Shown here piece after piece: positions 53,378 through 61,943 of a DNA stretch of 61,943 bases. A program made the position numbers and the translations under genes. How positions within the stretch are numbered: the first letter of the stretch is position 1; each line of letters opens with the position of its first letter. The DNA comes from Cellulomonas hominis. GTDB lineage: Bacteria; Actinomycetota; Actinomycetes; Actinomycetales; Cellulomonadaceae. The stretch covers positions 1 through 61,943 of the forward strand of contig NZ_CABEGA010000020.1 of assembly GCF_901521055.1 (NCBI RefSeq). The letters run 5' to 3'. Below the pieces are notes generated by a model, which was given only the letters and a program-made list of their open reading frames with translations, was not told the DNA's origin and searched no databases.

Positions 53378-54001
53378 GTGAACGACCAGACGCCGGCCAT
53401 CGCCCGGGCAGAGTCCGGCGGACTCGGCCTCAACGACAGCATCTACAACCGGCTCCTGCGGGAGCGCATCATCTGGCTGGGGTCGGAGGTCCGGGACGAG
53501 AACGCCAACGCCATCTGCGCGCAGATGATGCTGCTGGCCGCCGAGGACCCGGACAAGGACATCTTCCTGTACATCAACTCGCCCGGCGGCTCCATCACCG
53601 CGGGCATGGCGATCTACGACACGATGCAGTTCATCCAGCCCGACGTCGCCACCGTGGCGATGGGCATGGCGGCGTCGATGGGGCAGTTCCTGCTCTCCTC
53701 GGGCGCCAAGGGCAAGCGCTACGCGACCCCGCACGCCCGCGTGATGATGCACCAGCCGTCCGGCGGCATCGGCGGCACCGCCACCGACGTGCGGATCAAC
53801 GCCCAGCTCATCCTGCACATGAAGACCGTGCTGGCGGGCCTGATCGCCGAGCAGACCGGCAAGTCGGTGGAGCAGATCACCGCCGACTCGGACCGCGACC
53901 GCTGGTTCACCGCCCCCGAGGCGCTGGAGTACGGGTTCGTCGACAAGGTCGTGACCCACGCCGGTGCCGTGACCGGCGACGGCGGCATGCAGGCCGGCTG
54001 A
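53378..54001 (+). CDS. clpP1: ATP-dependent Clp protease proteolytic subunit 1
   Basis: This 207-residue serine protease subunit forms mixed tetradecamers with ClpP2 in actinomycetes. The catalytic Ser is S100 in [11 protein letters not shown] and the His is in VMMHQP (about 125). The strand [21 protein letters not shown] is typical. The GTG at 53378 has GAGGGAG upstream. TAGGGT near 53302 is a -10 candidate. It is 46 bp from clpP2 and surely cotranscribed; the pair is essential in mycobacteria. Confidence 0.96.
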   Translation: MNDQTPAIARAESGGLGLNDSIYNRLLRERIIWLGSEVRDENANAICAQMMLLAAEDPDKDIFLYINSPGGSITAGMAIYDTMQFIQPDVATVAMGMAASMGQFLLSSGAKGKRYATPHARVMMHQPSGGIGGTATDVRINAQLILHMKTVLAGLIAEQTGKSVEQITADSDRDRWFTAPEALEYGFVDKVVTHAGAVTGDGGMQAG

Positions 54002-54047
54002 GCCGCGCCGCCCGCCCCACGACACCCGAGACCTGAAGGAGAGCTCA

Positions 54048-54752
54048 GTGAGCACCGAGTCGCAGTTCATCGCCCGGGCCGGGCGCCTCGCCGGCGGCTG
54101 GGGCGCAGCAACCCCGGCGCCGAGCGCCCGGTACGTGCTGCCCCAGTTCGAGGAGCGCACGGCCTACGGCTTCAAGCGGCAGGACCCGTACACCAAGCTG
54201 TTCGAGGACCGCATCATCTTCCTCGGCGTGCAGGTGGACGACGCCTCCGCGGACGACATCATGGCCCAGCTGCTGGTCCTGGAGTCGACCGACCCCGACG
54301 GCGTCATCACGCTGTACATCAACTCGCCCGGTGGCTCGTTCACCGCGCTGACCGCGATCTACGACACGATGCAGTACATCAAGCCGCAGATCCAGACGGT
54401 GTGCCTGGGCCAGGCGGCCTCGGCCGCGGCGGTCCTGCTGGCCGCCGGCACCCCGGGCAAGCGCCTGGCGCTGCCGAACGCCCGCGTGCTGATCCACCAG
54501 CCCGCGATGGAGGGCGGCGGCTACGCGCAGGCCTCCGACATCGAGATCCACGCGAACGAGCTGATCCGGATGCGTGAGTGGCTCGAGGAAACCCTCGCGC
54601 ACCACACCGGCCAGCCGATCGACAGGGTGCGGCAGGACATCGAGCGCGACAAGATCCTCACCGCGGCGCAGGCGCACGAGTACGGTCTGGTGGACCAGGT
54701 GCTCGCCAGCCGCAAGGGTGTCGTCGCCACGACCGTCGAGCCGTCGGCCTGA
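54048..54752 (+). CDS. clpP2: ATP-dependent Clp protease proteolytic subunit 2
   Basis: This 234-residue partner of ClpP1 has catalytic Ser125 in [14 protein letters not shown] and His in VLIHQP. The longer N-terminus (about 30 residues, with [29 protein letters not shown]) is typical of ClpP2 propeptides. AAGGAGAG lies 5-8 nt before the GTG at 54048. A hairpin at 54764-54791 ends or weakens the clpP transcript before clpX. Confidence 0.96.
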   Translation: MSTESQFIARAGRLAGGWGAATPAPSARYVLPQFEERTAYGFKRQDPYTKLFEDRIIFLGVQVDDASADDIMAQLLVLESTDPDGVITLYINSPGGSFTALTAIYDTMQYIKPQIQTVCLGQAASAAAVLLAAGTPGKRLALPNARVLIHQPAMEGGGYAQASDIEIHANELIRMREWLEETLAHHTGQPIDRVRQDIERDKILTAAQAHEYGLVDQVLASRKGVVATTVEPSA

Positions 54753-54763
54753 CACGCGTCCCG

Positions 54764-54791
54764 GGGCCCGCTGCCGTCGCGCAGCGGGCCC
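54764..54791 (+). terminator. Hairpin between clpP2 and clpX
   Basis: An 11-bp stem (54764-54774 with 54781-54791, left arm GGGCCCGCTGC) with a 6-nt loop begins 12 nt after the clpP2 stop. It may reduce read-through to clpX, which lies 211 bp downstream of clpP2. Confidence 0.7.
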
Positions 54792-54963
54792 GGGGAACGG
54801 CCCGGCCGGACGACACGCCCGGCTCAGGGGCGTGGAGGGGCGACACCGCGCCCGGCGTGGTGTGCAATGGACCGATGGGCGGCCGGCTCCGGCCGGACCG
54901 CCCCAGCTGAGGACTCAGCGACGACGCGACCGCCGACGGTCGCACCGAGGGAAGGGGACGCAC

Positions 54964-56250
54964 GTGGCTCGCATCGGGGACGGCGCGGACCTTCTCAAGT
55001 GCTCGTTCTGCGGCAAGTCGCAGAAGCAGGTCAAGAAGCTCATCGCGGGGCCAGGGGTCTACATCTGCGACGAGTGCATCGAGCTGTGCAACGAGATCAT
55101 GGAGGAGGAGCGCGCGGAGGCCACCGAGATCGGCATGGTGGAGCTGCCCAAGCCGAAGGAGATCTTCGCGTTCCTCGAGCAGTACATCGTCGGGCAGGAG
55201 CCCGCGAAGCGGTCGCTCGCCGTGGCGGTCTACAACCACTACAAGCGCATCCAGGCGGGTGAGGCGACCCCGACGGTCGGCGCCGACCGGTCGGAGGACG
55301 CCGTCGAGATCGCGAAGTCGAACATCCTGCTGATCGGCCCCACGGGCTGCGGCAAGACGTACCTCGCGCAGACGCTGGCGAAGATGCTCAACGTCCCGTT
55401 CGCCATCGCGGACGCCACGGCCCTCACCGAGGCCGGCTACGTGGGCGAGGACGTCGAGAACATCCTGCTCAAGCTCATCCAGGCCGCCGACTTCGACGTG
55501 AAGAAGGCCGAGACCGGGATCATCTACATCGACGAGATCGACAAGATCGCCCGCAAGAGCGAGAACCCGTCGATCACGCGCGACGTGTCCGGCGAGGGCG
55601 TGCAGCAGGCGCTGCTGAAGATCCTCGAGGGCACGACGGCGTCGGTGCCGCCGCAGGGCGGGCGCAAGCACCCGCACCAGGAGTTCATCCAGATCGACAC
55701 GACGAACGTGCTGTTCATCGTCGCGGGCGCGTTCGCGGGCCTGGACGAGATCATCACCTCGCGCGCCGGCCGCCGGGGCATCGGCTTCGGCGCCCCGCTG
55801 CACACCGCGGACGACCGCGACGTGTACGGCGACGTCATGCCGGAGGACCTGCTGAAGTTCGGGCTCATCCCGGAGTTCATCGGCCGCGTGCCGGTCATCA
55901 CGACGGTGTCCCCGCTGGACCAGTCGGCGCTCGTGCGGATCCTCACCGAGCCCCGCAACGCCCTGGTCAAGCAGTACCAGCGGATGTTCGAGATCGACGG
56001 CGTCGAGCTGGAGTTCACGGACGACGCGGTCGAGGCCATCGCGGACCAGGCGCTGCTGCGCGGTACCGGCGCCCGCGGCCTGCGGGCCATCATGGAGGAG
56101 GTCCTCCAGCAGGTGATGTTCGAGGTGCCGAGCCGCGACGACGTCGAGAAGGTCGTCGTCAACCGGGGCGTCGTGCTCGAGAACGTCAACCCGACCCTCG
56201 TGCCCCGGCAGGCGCCCGCGAAGCGCACGCCGCGGGAGAAGAGCGCCTGA
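54964..56250 (+). CDS. clpX: ClpX unfoldase of the Clp protease
   Basis: This 428-residue AAA+ unfoldase feeds substrates to ClpP. The N-terminal zinc-binding domain has Cys13, Cys16, Cys35 and Cys38 (CSFCGKS and CDEC). Walker A is [11 protein letters not shown] (about 123-130), Walker [11 protein letters not shown], pore loop YVGEDVE, IGF loop RRGIGFGAP and sensor 2 [14 protein letters not shown] 54964 is preceded by GGGAAGGGGA. A gap of 211 bp and a hairpin separate it from clpP2, so it probably has its own promoter. Confidence 0.97.
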   Translation: MARIGDGADLLKCSFCGKSQKQVKKLIAGPGVYICDECIELCNEIMEEERAEATEIGMVELPKPKEIFAFLEQYIVGQEPAKRSLAVAVYNHYKRIQAGEATPTVGADRSEDAVEIAKSNILLIGPTGCGKTYLAQTLAKMLNVPFAIADATALTEAGYVGEDVENILLKLIQAADFDVKKAETGIIYIDEIDKIARKSENPSITRDVSGEGVQQALLKILEGTTASVPPQGGRKHPHQEFIQIDTTNVLFIVAGAFAGLDEIITSRAGRRGIGFGAPLHTADDRDVYGDVMPEDLLKFGLIPEFIGRVPVITTVSPLDQSALVRILTEPRNALVKQYQRMFEIDGVELEFTDDAVEAIADQALLRGTGARGLRAIMEEVLQQVMFEVPSRDDVEKVVVNRGVVLENVNPTLVPRQAPAKRTPREKSA

Positions 56251-56279
56251 GCGTCGACCGCGCCCCTACGATCGGGGGC

Positions 56280-56648
56280 GTGACGACACCGCCCGACCCC
56301 GCCTCGACGCCCGCCCCCTCGACGGCGGCGGCCCCGACGCCCCCGCCGGAGCTCGCGCGCCTGCGCGGCAGCATCGACAACATCGACGCCGCGCTGATCC
56401 ACCTGCTCGCGGAGCGGTTCAAGGCGACGCAGCAGGTCGGGGTGCTCAAGGCGCGCCTCGGCCTGCCGGCCTCCGACCCGGGGCGTGAGGCGCAGCAGGT
56501 CGCCCGCCTGCGGGACCTGGCGCACCAGGCGGACCTGGACCCGGTGTTCGCGGAGAAGTTCCTCGCGTTCATCGTGGAGGAGGTCATCCGGCACCACGAG
56601 GCCATCGCCGCGGGGCCCGACGGGCAGGGTGGCGCCACCGCCGGCTGA
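56280..56648 (+). CDS. Chorismate mutase, AroQ type
   Basis: This 122-residue helical protein converts chorismate to prephenate for Phe/Tyr synthesis. The AroQ fold is visible: [39 protein letters not shown] holds the N-terminal Arg and Lys of the active site, and [37 protein letters not shown] the second helix. A 30-residue Pro/Ala/Thr-rich N-terminus precedes it. GTG 56280 has TACGAT (56267-56272) 7 nt upstream, so the mRNA is leaderless. Confidence 0.9.
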   Translation: MTTPPDPASTPAPSTAAAPTPPPELARLRGSIDNIDAALIHLLAERFKATQQVGVLKARLGLPASDPGREAQQVARLRDLAHQADLDPVFAEKFLAFIVEEVIRHHEAIAAGPDGQGGATAG

Positions 56649-56785
56649 ACCGGCCCGCGTCACCCTCCGGGGTGGCGCCGGACGCCGTGCTGTCAGAGGG
56701 TGGGAGGGGTCAGGACCGGTCGGCCGGCGTGGCCCGAGGGCGTGCGCCGGCGTGGCCGACAAGCGCACCCCTCGGAGGTCGCCTC

Positions 56786-57988
56786 GTGGAACTGCACTGG
56801 CTCAAGCCCCTGCTCGGACGTCCCGCCCCCTTCATCACGGTTCACCTCGACGCCACCCGGGCGGACGCGTCCGGCGACGAGGAGGTGGCCGGCCGCTGGC
56901 GGTCGTTGCGCCGGGAGCTGGAGCGCTCGGGAGCGCAGCAGGGGGTGCTCGACGAGATCGAGCAGCGCGTCACGCGCCCGACCGGCGTGGCCGGCCCGCA
57001 CGGACGGGTCGTGGTCGCCGACGCCGAGGGCGTGGTGGTCGACCGGGTGCTGAAGGAGCCGCCCGCGCAGTCCACCGCCGAGCTCGGCGACGTGCCGAAC
57101 CTGATGCCGGCGGTGCGCGTGTCCGACCAGGCCACGCGGTTCCTGCTGGTGGAGATCGACCGGCAGGGCGCGGACTTCACGTGGTCGGACGGCTCGGGGC
57201 TGCGGGACGCCGAGAAGGAGTCCGTCGAGGGGGACCACGACGTCCTGCGCAAGGTCAAGGAGACCGGCGACGGCTGGCGGAGCCGGCGGGTGCAGATGCG
57301 CGCCGAGGACTCCTGGGAGCGCAACGCCGAGACCGTCGCGGCCGACCTGGACCGGCAGGTGATCGCGCGCAAGCCGGAGGTCGTGCTGGTCACGGGCGAC
57401 GTGCGGGCGGTGCCGCTGCTGTGCCACGCCGTCGGCGCCCGCACCAAGGACCTGATCGTGGAGGTGCCGGGCGGCTCGCGCGCCGACGGCGTCAACCAGG
57501 AGGTGTTCCACCAGCGGGTCGTCGAGGCGCTGGAGGCGTTCCGGCAGCGCCGCCGGGAGGGCGTGCTGGAGGCGTACCGCGGGGAGCTGGGCCGCGGGGC
57601 CGCGGCCGTCACGTCGGTGGACGACGTCGTCACCGTGCTCCAGCGCGGGCAGGTGCGCGAGCTCGTGCTGCACGAGGACGTGACGCTGCCGGGCTCGCCG
57701 CTCGCGGAGCGGCGGCTCTGGGTCGGCCCGGAGCCGCTGCAGATCGCGAGCAGCGAGGCGGACCTGACCGGGATCGGCGTCACCGAGGGCGCCCGTCAGA
57801 TGCCGGCGGACGTGGCGCTGCTGCGCGCCGCGCTGGGCCAGGACGCCGGCCTGACCATCGCCCCGGACGGGCAGGTCGAGGTGGTCGACGGCATCGGCGC
57901 GCTGCTGCGCTGGAACGACGGGTCGACGCCGAGCGAGGCCCTGCCGACGCAGTCCGCCGACCAGGGGCGGCTGCACGACGTGGTCTGA
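56786..57988 (+). CDS. Rv2629/Vms1-like family protein (baeRF2 domain)
   Basis: This 400-residue protein resembles mycobacterial Rv2629 and the bacterial release-factor-like baeRF group, related to Vms1/eRF1. It begins [21 protein letters not shown], as Rv2629 does. A central [40 protein letters not shown] segment precedes the Rossmann part [14 protein letters not shown]. Family members may release peptides from stalled ribosomes; this is inferred. GTG 56786 has CGGAGG about 8 nt upstream. A strong bidirectional terminator follows. Confidence 0.82.
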   Translation: MELHWLKPLLGRPAPFITVHLDATRADASGDEEVAGRWRSLRRELERSGAQQGVLDEIEQRVTRPTGVAGPHGRVVVADAEGVVVDRVLKEPPAQSTAELGDVPNLMPAVRVSDQATRFLLVEIDRQGADFTWSDGSGLRDAEKESVEGDHDVLRKVKETGDGWRSRRVQMRAEDSWERNAETVAADLDRQVIARKPEVVLVTGDVRAVPLLCHAVGARTKDLIVEVPGGSRADGVNQEVFHQRVVEALEAFRQRRREGVLEAYRGELGRGAAAVTSVDDVVTVLQRGQVRELVLHEDVTLPGSPLAERRLWVGPEPLQIASSEADLTGIGVTEGARQMPADVALLRAALGQDAGLTIAPDGQVEVVDGIGALLRWNDGSTPSEALPTQSADQGRLHDVV

Positions 57989-57997
57989 CCCCGCACG

Positions 57998-58047
57998 CGC
58001 CGCAGGGGGCGCCTCCGCACGTGCGTGCGGGGGCGCCCCCTGCGGCG
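57998..58047. terminator. Strong bidirectional terminator
   Basis: A 23-bp stem (57998-58020 with 58025-58047) with one T-G wobble and a 4-nt GTGC loop separates the convergent Rv2629-like and TM2-domain genes. It is the longest hairpin in the window outside the repeat families. Confidence 0.9.
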
Positions 58048-58063
58048 TTCGCCCGAGGCGGCC

Positions 58064-59170
58064 TCAGGCCGCGGCGGTCGTCCAGTCGCCGTCGGCGGTC
58101 ACGACGACCACCGTCGGACCGGCGCTCACCGGGACGGTGCCCGTGTACGGACCGATCTCGTTCACGAGCAGGCCGGCGGAGAACAGGTCGCCCGTCATCT
58201 CGTAGACGACGAAGTTCATCTGCCCGGCGTGGGTCAGCGCGAGGTTCGCCGCCGGGCCCTCGTACAGGAACAGGCCGTCCCCGTGGCCCGCGGCCGGCAG
58301 CGCCGGGACGGACGCGACCGGGGAGATCGTCAGCGTCCACGCGCCGTCGGCCTGCACCTGGATCGACTTCGGCTCCGCGTAGGCGGTCATGCCGAGGCCG
58401 GTCGTGCCGTCGTACGCGCCGATCGTGTTGACCAGCAGCTCGGTGGGGGCGTTGTCCACGTCGAGCACCGTGAGCACGAAGTTCGCCTGACCCTGGTGGG
58501 TGGCGTGCACGGCGCCGTAGACGACGCCCTCCGGCAGCGTGATCACGGTGTCGCCGGTGCCGGACTGCGAGACGACGTCGAAGGTGCCGAAGCCCGCGTC
58601 CGCCCACTGCGCGGCGGTGGCCGGCGCGTCCGCTGCCGGCTCGTCGGCCACGACCTCGTCGGCGGGAGCGGCCTCGTCGACCTGCTCCTGCAGGTCCACG
58701 ACGGCCTGCTCGGCGGCCTCGTCCAGCGCGGCCGACGTGCCGGCGGCGAACAGGGCGCCGCTGACGATGTTGCCGATGATGCCGAGCACCACCAGGGCCC
58801 CCGTGACGATCCAGGCGAGCTTCTTGTGCTGGTCGTAGCCCGCGAGGCGCCGGCCCTGCTTGTCCTTCTGGGCGCCGGTGAGGACCAGGATCAGGTCGAC
58901 GAGCGACCACACGCCGAGCCCGCCGATCGTCAGCAGCTTCGCGATGCCCGTGCCGATCTTGCCGAGGTAGAAGCGGTCGACGCCGAGCGTGCCGACGAAC
59001 GCCGACAGCAGCCACGTGGCGACGAACGACTTGTCGGACTCCTGGCCCGCGAGCCAGGGCGCCTGGCCGGGCACGGGCGGCGCGTAGCCGTAGGCGGGCT
59101 GCTGCGGCACGGCGCCGTAGCCCTCGGGCGCGGGCGGCGGGACGGGGGAGGGCTGCTGCGGGTAGGACAC
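58064..59170 (-). CDS. TM2-domain protein with a duplicated C-terminal domain
   Basis: This 368-residue protein has a Pro/Gln/Tyr-rich cytoplasmic start (1-45), a TM2 domain (SFVATWLLSAFVGTLGVDRFYLGKIGTGIAKLLTIGGLGVWSLVDLILVL, about 47-97), another helix (WIVTGALVVLGIIGNIVSGALFA), an acidic Ala-rich linker (about 145-190), then two related beta-rich units of 75-85 residues. Both units share a GxGDxxxxLxEGxxxxAxxxTHxGQxNFV pattern and a G-A/P-Y-x-G-T turn. The orientation suggests the repeats are extracytoplasmic. The start is GTG at 59170; TAGGTT near 59230 is a -10 candidate. The function is unknown. Confidence 0.8.
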   Translation of the reverse strand: MSYPQQPSPVPPPAPEGYGAVPQQPAYGYAPPVPGQAPWLAGQESDKSFVATWLLSAFVGTLGVDRFYLGKIGTGIAKLLTIGGLGVWSLVDLILVLTGAQKDKQGRRLAGYDQHKKLAWIVTGALVVLGIIGNIVSGALFAAGTSAALDEAAEQAVVDLQEQVDEAAPADEVVADEPAADAPATAAQWADAGFGTFDVVSQSGTGDTVITLPEGVVYGAVHATHQGQANFVLTVLDVDNAPTELLVNTIGAYDGTTGLGMTAYAEPKSIQVQADGAWTLTISPVASVPALPAAGHGDGLFLYEGPAANLALTHAGQMNFVVYEMTGDLFSAGLLVNEIGPYTGTVPVSAGPTVVVVTADGDWTTAAA

Positions 59171-59312
59171 CGGTGGCTCCGAGGGTCGGGTCGACGCGCG
59201 GGGCCGCTCGCCTCGCGCGCGCCGAACCTATGAGCCGGCTGTGCGCGGCGTCCCGGGAACGAAGGGTGAATGGCCGCGCGAACGGGTGAAGCGCGCGGGG
59301 TGTCAGCGCTGG

Positions 59313-60671
59313 TCAGGCCAGCAGCGTCGAGCCGATGAACCCGTCCACCAGCGTCCCGTCGTCCGCGACCCGCGGGACGCCGGGCGGGACCGCGAACTGG
59401 GCCGACGCGGTGTGCTGGACGTACTCCGACATGAGGTCCTGCGCGGCGAGCGCCTGCTGGACGGGCACGAACTGCGCGCGCGGGTCCCGGGTGAACGCGA
59501 TGAAGTACAACCCGGCGTCGAGCCGCCCCAGGGCGTCGTTCCCGTCGGTGAACGTGTACCCGCGCCGCAGCATCCGGGCGCCGCCGTGCGCGGTGGGGTG
59601 CGCGAGGCGCACGTGGGAGGCCGTGTCGATCAGCGGGGACCCGTCCGAGCCGGTGCGGTCGAAGTCCGGCTCGGTGTGCTCCTCGCCGCCGGACAGCGGC
59701 GCGCCGATGCCCTTGGTCCGCCCGATCACGCGCTCCTGCTCGCGCAGCGACGAGCGGTCCCAGGTCTCGATCGTCATCCGGATGCGGCGGCCGGTGAGGT
59801 AGGTCCCGCCCACCATCCACGACGAGTCCGTGCCCGCCGCGGCGTCGGCCCGGGCGTCGGCGTCCTGCACCCACACGTGCTCCTCGAGGGCGGCGGACTC
59901 CTCGGCCATGATGTTCGCGGTGCCGTCCTTGAAGCCGAACAGGTTGCGCGGGGTCGCCTGGGCCGTGGAGGTCGACGACGTCCGGCCGTAGCCGAGCTGC
60001 GCCCACCGGATCCGGGCGGTGCCGAACGCCGCCCGGGACAGGTTCCGCACCGCGTGGAACGCCACCTGGGCGTCGTCGCTGCACGCCTGCACCACCAGGT
60101 CGCCGTCGCTGCGGGCGGGGTCCAGGTCGTCCCCGGGGAAGTGCGGCAGCGGCGCCAGGGCCCCGGGCAGCCGGCCGGCGAGCCCGAACGGGTCCGACTC
60201 CCCGTCGGCGCCCACGAACAGCGACCGCCCGAACCCGAAGGTGAGCGTCAGCCCGGCGGGCGGCAGGTCCGCGGCCTCGCCCGTGTCGTCCGGCGGCGCG
60301 TCGTAGCTGCCGCGGTCGAAGCCGACGGGCCCGGCGCCGAGGCCCCGGGTGAGCCGGGCCGCGGTCGTCGTCCAGGTGCGCAGCAGGTCGACCAGCGCGG
60401 CGCGGTCCGTGGTGGTGAGGTCGAACGCCGCCAGGTAGAGCCGGTCCTGCGCCGGGGTGACGACCCCGGCCTGGTGGGCGCCCGTGAACGGGTACGTGCG
60501 GGCCTCGGCGGCCGCCGCGGCGTCGGGCGCGGTGGCCCGCCCGGCGAACGCCCCGGCGCCGGCGGCGGCCGCCACGCCGGCGACAGCACCGCCGCCCCGG
60601 AGCAGCGCGCGGCGGCTGATGCCGCGGCCGCGCGGCTCCGGGGTGGTGGCGGACTCCTCCTCAGGCGGCAT
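59313..60671 (-). CDS. efeB: Dye-decolorizing peroxidase / deferrochelatase EfeB
   Basis: This 452-residue heme peroxidase is exported by Tat: the signal is RGISRRALLRGGG followed by an Ala-rich hydrophobic stretch to about 46. The DyP motif GXXDG is in LFGFKDGTANIM, and heme-ligand His and distal Arg lie in ASHVRLAHP and GARMLRRGYTF. EfeB acts outside the membrane with EfeO and the EfeU permease in iron uptake. Its ATG at 60671 lies inside the efeO end with an 11-bp overlap. efeU is not in the window. Confidence 0.93.
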   Translation of the reverse strand: MPPEEESATTPEPRGRGISRRALLRGGGAVAGVAAAAGAGAFAGRATAPDAAAAAEARTYPFTGAHQAGVVTPAQDRLYLAAFDLTTTDRAALVDLLRTWTTTAARLTRGLGAGPVGFDRGSYDAPPDDTGEAADLPPAGLTLTFGFGRSLFVGADGESDPFGLAGRLPGALAPLPHFPGDDLDPARSDGDLVVQACSDDAQVAFHAVRNLSRAAFGTARIRWAQLGYGRTSSTSTAQATPRNLFGFKDGTANIMAEESAALEEHVWVQDADARADAAAGTDSSWMVGGTYLTGRRIRMTIETWDRSSLREQERVIGRTKGIGAPLSGGEEHTEPDFDRTGSDGSPLIDTASHVRLAHPTAHGGARMLRRGYTFTDGNDALGRLDAGLYFIAFTRDPRAQFVPVQQALAAQDLMSEYVQHTASAQFAVPPGVPRVADDGTLVDGFIGSTLLA

Positions 60672-61815
60672 CGGTCACCGTCGCGGTGAGCCGGGACAGC
60701 GGCTCGCTCACGGCGTCCACCGCGGCGGCGAGCTCGGCGACCTGGTCGGCGGTCAGGTCGGTGTAGGCGACGAAGCCGGTGTCGACGGAGCCGTGCTGTG
60801 CGAGCAGGGCGTCCAGGTCGGCGAACCGCTCGTCGAGGTCCGCGACCAGGTCCGGGTCCTGCTCCTGAGCGACCTCGCGCAGTACGCCGAGCGCGACCTC
60901 GGCGCCGTCGACGTTCGCGCGGAAGTCCCACAGGTCCGTGTGCGACCAGATCTCCTCCTCGCCGGTGACCTTGCCCGTGGCGACCTCGTCCAGCAGCTCC
61001 TTGGCGCCGTTGGAGATCTGGAACGCCTCGAAGGTGAAGTCGTCGGCGGTCACGCGGGACTCGAGCTCCGCGGTCAGCTCGACGAGGCGGTCGGCGGCGG
61101 CCTGGCGCTGCTCGGGCGTCAGGGGGACGTAGGTCTCGCCGCCGTTCGCGTCGGGGGCCGGCTGCCAGAGGTCCTTCTCGACGTAGTGCCAGCCGCTCCA
61201 CTCGTCGCCCTCCGCGAGGTCGGCCTCGCGGGCGTCGAGCAGCGGGTCCAGGTCGCCGAACGACTCCGCGACCGGCTCCACCCGCTCCCAGTGCACGCGC
61301 ACCGCGGCGTACAGCGACCGCGCGGTGTCGTCGTCGCCGGCGGCGTACGCGTCGGCGAACTCCTGGGTGCCGGTGACGAGCGAGCCGACCTGGTCCTTCA
61401 CGTACGCGACGTAGTCCGCCTCGGCGTCGGCGAGCTGGTCCGCGACGGCGCCCGTGGGCCCGACCTCGGCGCCCGAGTCCGTGACCGTGAACGCGGAGAC
61501 GAGCCCGTCGCCGACCATCCCGGGCTTGCACGCGGTGTAGTAGTCGCCCGGGGCGACCTGCACGACGAGGTCGCGGGTCAGGCCGGGGCCGATGTTCTCC
61601 ACCTCGGACACGACGCGGAGCCGGTCGTCGGCCAGCAGGTAGAACTCGGTCACGTCGTCGCCGCTGTTCGTGACGGTGAAGGTGACGTTCCCGGACGGCG
61701 CCTCGGACGCCGAGACGTCGCAGGCGCTCGCCGAGGAGTCGACGGTGATGGCGTCCGCGGCGGCGGGCGCGTCGTTGTCGACGCACGCGGCCAGCGGCAG
61801 CGTCAGGGCCGCCAG
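60661..61815 (-). CDS. efeO: Iron-uptake protein EfeO, 5'-truncated by the contig end
   Basis: The frame encodes an EfeO-type lipoprotein. From the 5' side the residues read LAALTLPLAAC (lipobox remnant), then a cupredoxin domain with Cys in SACDVS and YYTACKPGMVG, then the M75 domain with HWERVEPVAESFGDLDP and WSGWHYVEKDLW. The first signal-peptide codons are missing: beyond 61816 the sequence jumps into a 127-bp copy of the gene's own interior and gives no start codon in frame. An internal ATG at 61653 would delete the lipobox and half the cupredoxin, so it is not the true start. It overlaps efeB. Confidence 0.9.
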   Translation of the reverse strand: MAALTLPLAACVDNDAPAAADAITVDSSASACDVSASEAPSGNVTFTVTNSGDDVTEFYLLADDRLRVVSEVENIGPGLTRDLVVQVAPGDYYTACKPGMVGDGLVSAFTVTDSGAEVGPTGAVADQLADAEADYVAYVKDQVGSLVTGTQEFADAYAAGDDDTARSLYAAVRVHWERVEPVAESFGDLDPLLDAREADLAEGDEWSGWHYVEKDLWQPAPDANGGETYVPLTPEQRQAAADRLVELTAELESRVTADDFTFEAFQISNGAKELLDEVATGKVTGEEEIWSHTDLWDFRANVDGAEVALGVLREVAQEQDPDLVADLDERFADLDALLAQHGSVDTGFVAYTDLTADQVAELAAAVDAVSEPLSRLTATVTDAA

Positions 61816-61816
61816 C

Positions 61817-61943
61817 GCAGGGCGTCCAGGTCGGCGAACCGCTCGTCGAGGTCCGCGACCAGGTCCGGGTCCTGCTCCTGAGCGACCTCGCGCAGTACGC
61901 CGAGCGCGACCTCGGCGCCGTCGACGTTCGCGCGGAAGTCCCA
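61817..61943. repeat. 127-bp exact copy of 60804-60930 at the contig end
   Basis: Bases 61817-61943 are identical, in the same orientation, to 60804-60930 within efeO. The distance is 1,013 bp and the match ends exactly at the last base. A length of 127 equals a common maximal assembly k-mer, so this is most likely a graph overlap or loop rather than a real end of efeO. Confidence 0.9.

Noticed and set aside
61651..61653. Internal ATG as the efeO start
   Set aside because: The frame continues upstream with a cupredoxin strand and a lipobox remnant, so starting here would remove half a domain.

Overview
The window is very GC-rich (roughly three quarters G+C) with third-position GC bias, GTG starts, leaderless promoters, a mycothiol-type DsbA nitroreductase, an F420-type LLM oxidoreductase, an Eis-type acetyltransferase, paired ClpP1/ClpP2 and the actinobacterial trio phosphomutase-like/DUF3090/SCO1664. 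This points to an actinomycete, most likely Micrococcales near Cellulomonas (family inferred from gene order and protein style, not proven). It looks like one draft-assembly contig: it opens inside a gene and closes in an assembly repeat. I see no prophage, IS element, CRISPR array or biosynthetic cluster; nearly all of it is chromosomal core and regulatory sequence.

Layout. 1-6.6 kb: tail of a Gly-rich protein (perhaps SSB), ettA, two tandem dynamin-like GTPases, a thioesterase. 6.6-12.9 kb: an SDR protein, an O-methyltransferase, the set truncated globin-tesB-topoisomerase IB, an orphan PTS EIIB and a MscS channel. 13-27.9 kb: prolyl-oligopeptidase, malQ, a P-loop kinase-like protein, pepN, a DsbA-like nitroreductase, a secreted Cys-rich protein, an M13 peptidase, rpiB, an Eis-like acetyltransferase, a SpoIIE-type phosphatase and an alkyltransferase-like protein. 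27.9-31.1 kb: a drug-efflux MFS pump with a divergent TetR gene, then a MntA-HepT toxin-antitoxin pair. 31.1-38.4 kb: a sulfur operon (ssuBAC, an acetyl-CoA synthetase, metY, a CoA-binding protein). 38.7-45.1 kb: BenE transporter, LLM oxidoreductase, YtrA-type regulator with membrane partner, mgsA, cysE and cysK. 45.1-51.5 kb: hydrolase, the SCO1664/DUF3090/phosphomutase cluster, a flavoprotein, tRNA-Gly and tRNA-Pro, a phosphotransferase, a DoxX protein. 51.5-58 kb: tig-clpP1-clpP2-clpX, chorismate mutase and an Rv2629-like protein. 58-61.9 kb: a TM2 protein with a duplicated C-terminal domain and efeB-efeO.

The most interesting signal is regulatory. Both sulfur loci (ssu operon and cysK-cysE) are preceded by an unannotated small ORF with a good Shine-Dalgarno sequence and a tight Cys-codon cluster (Cys-Arg-Cys-Cys-Arg; Cys-Arg-Cys-Arg-stop). 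Both share the same promoter shape (TTGTNN, 18 bp, TACTGT), and a 165-180 nt leader separates each small ORF from the first enzyme or transporter gene. This looks like cysteine-responsive attenuation of a two-locus regulon. Other points: a dispersed 65-bp palindromic repeat family, a nested palindrome before tig, at least sixteen probable leaderless genes, a coding gene whose stop lies inside an antisense tRNA, and a 127-bp exact repeat at the contig end that truncates efeO.
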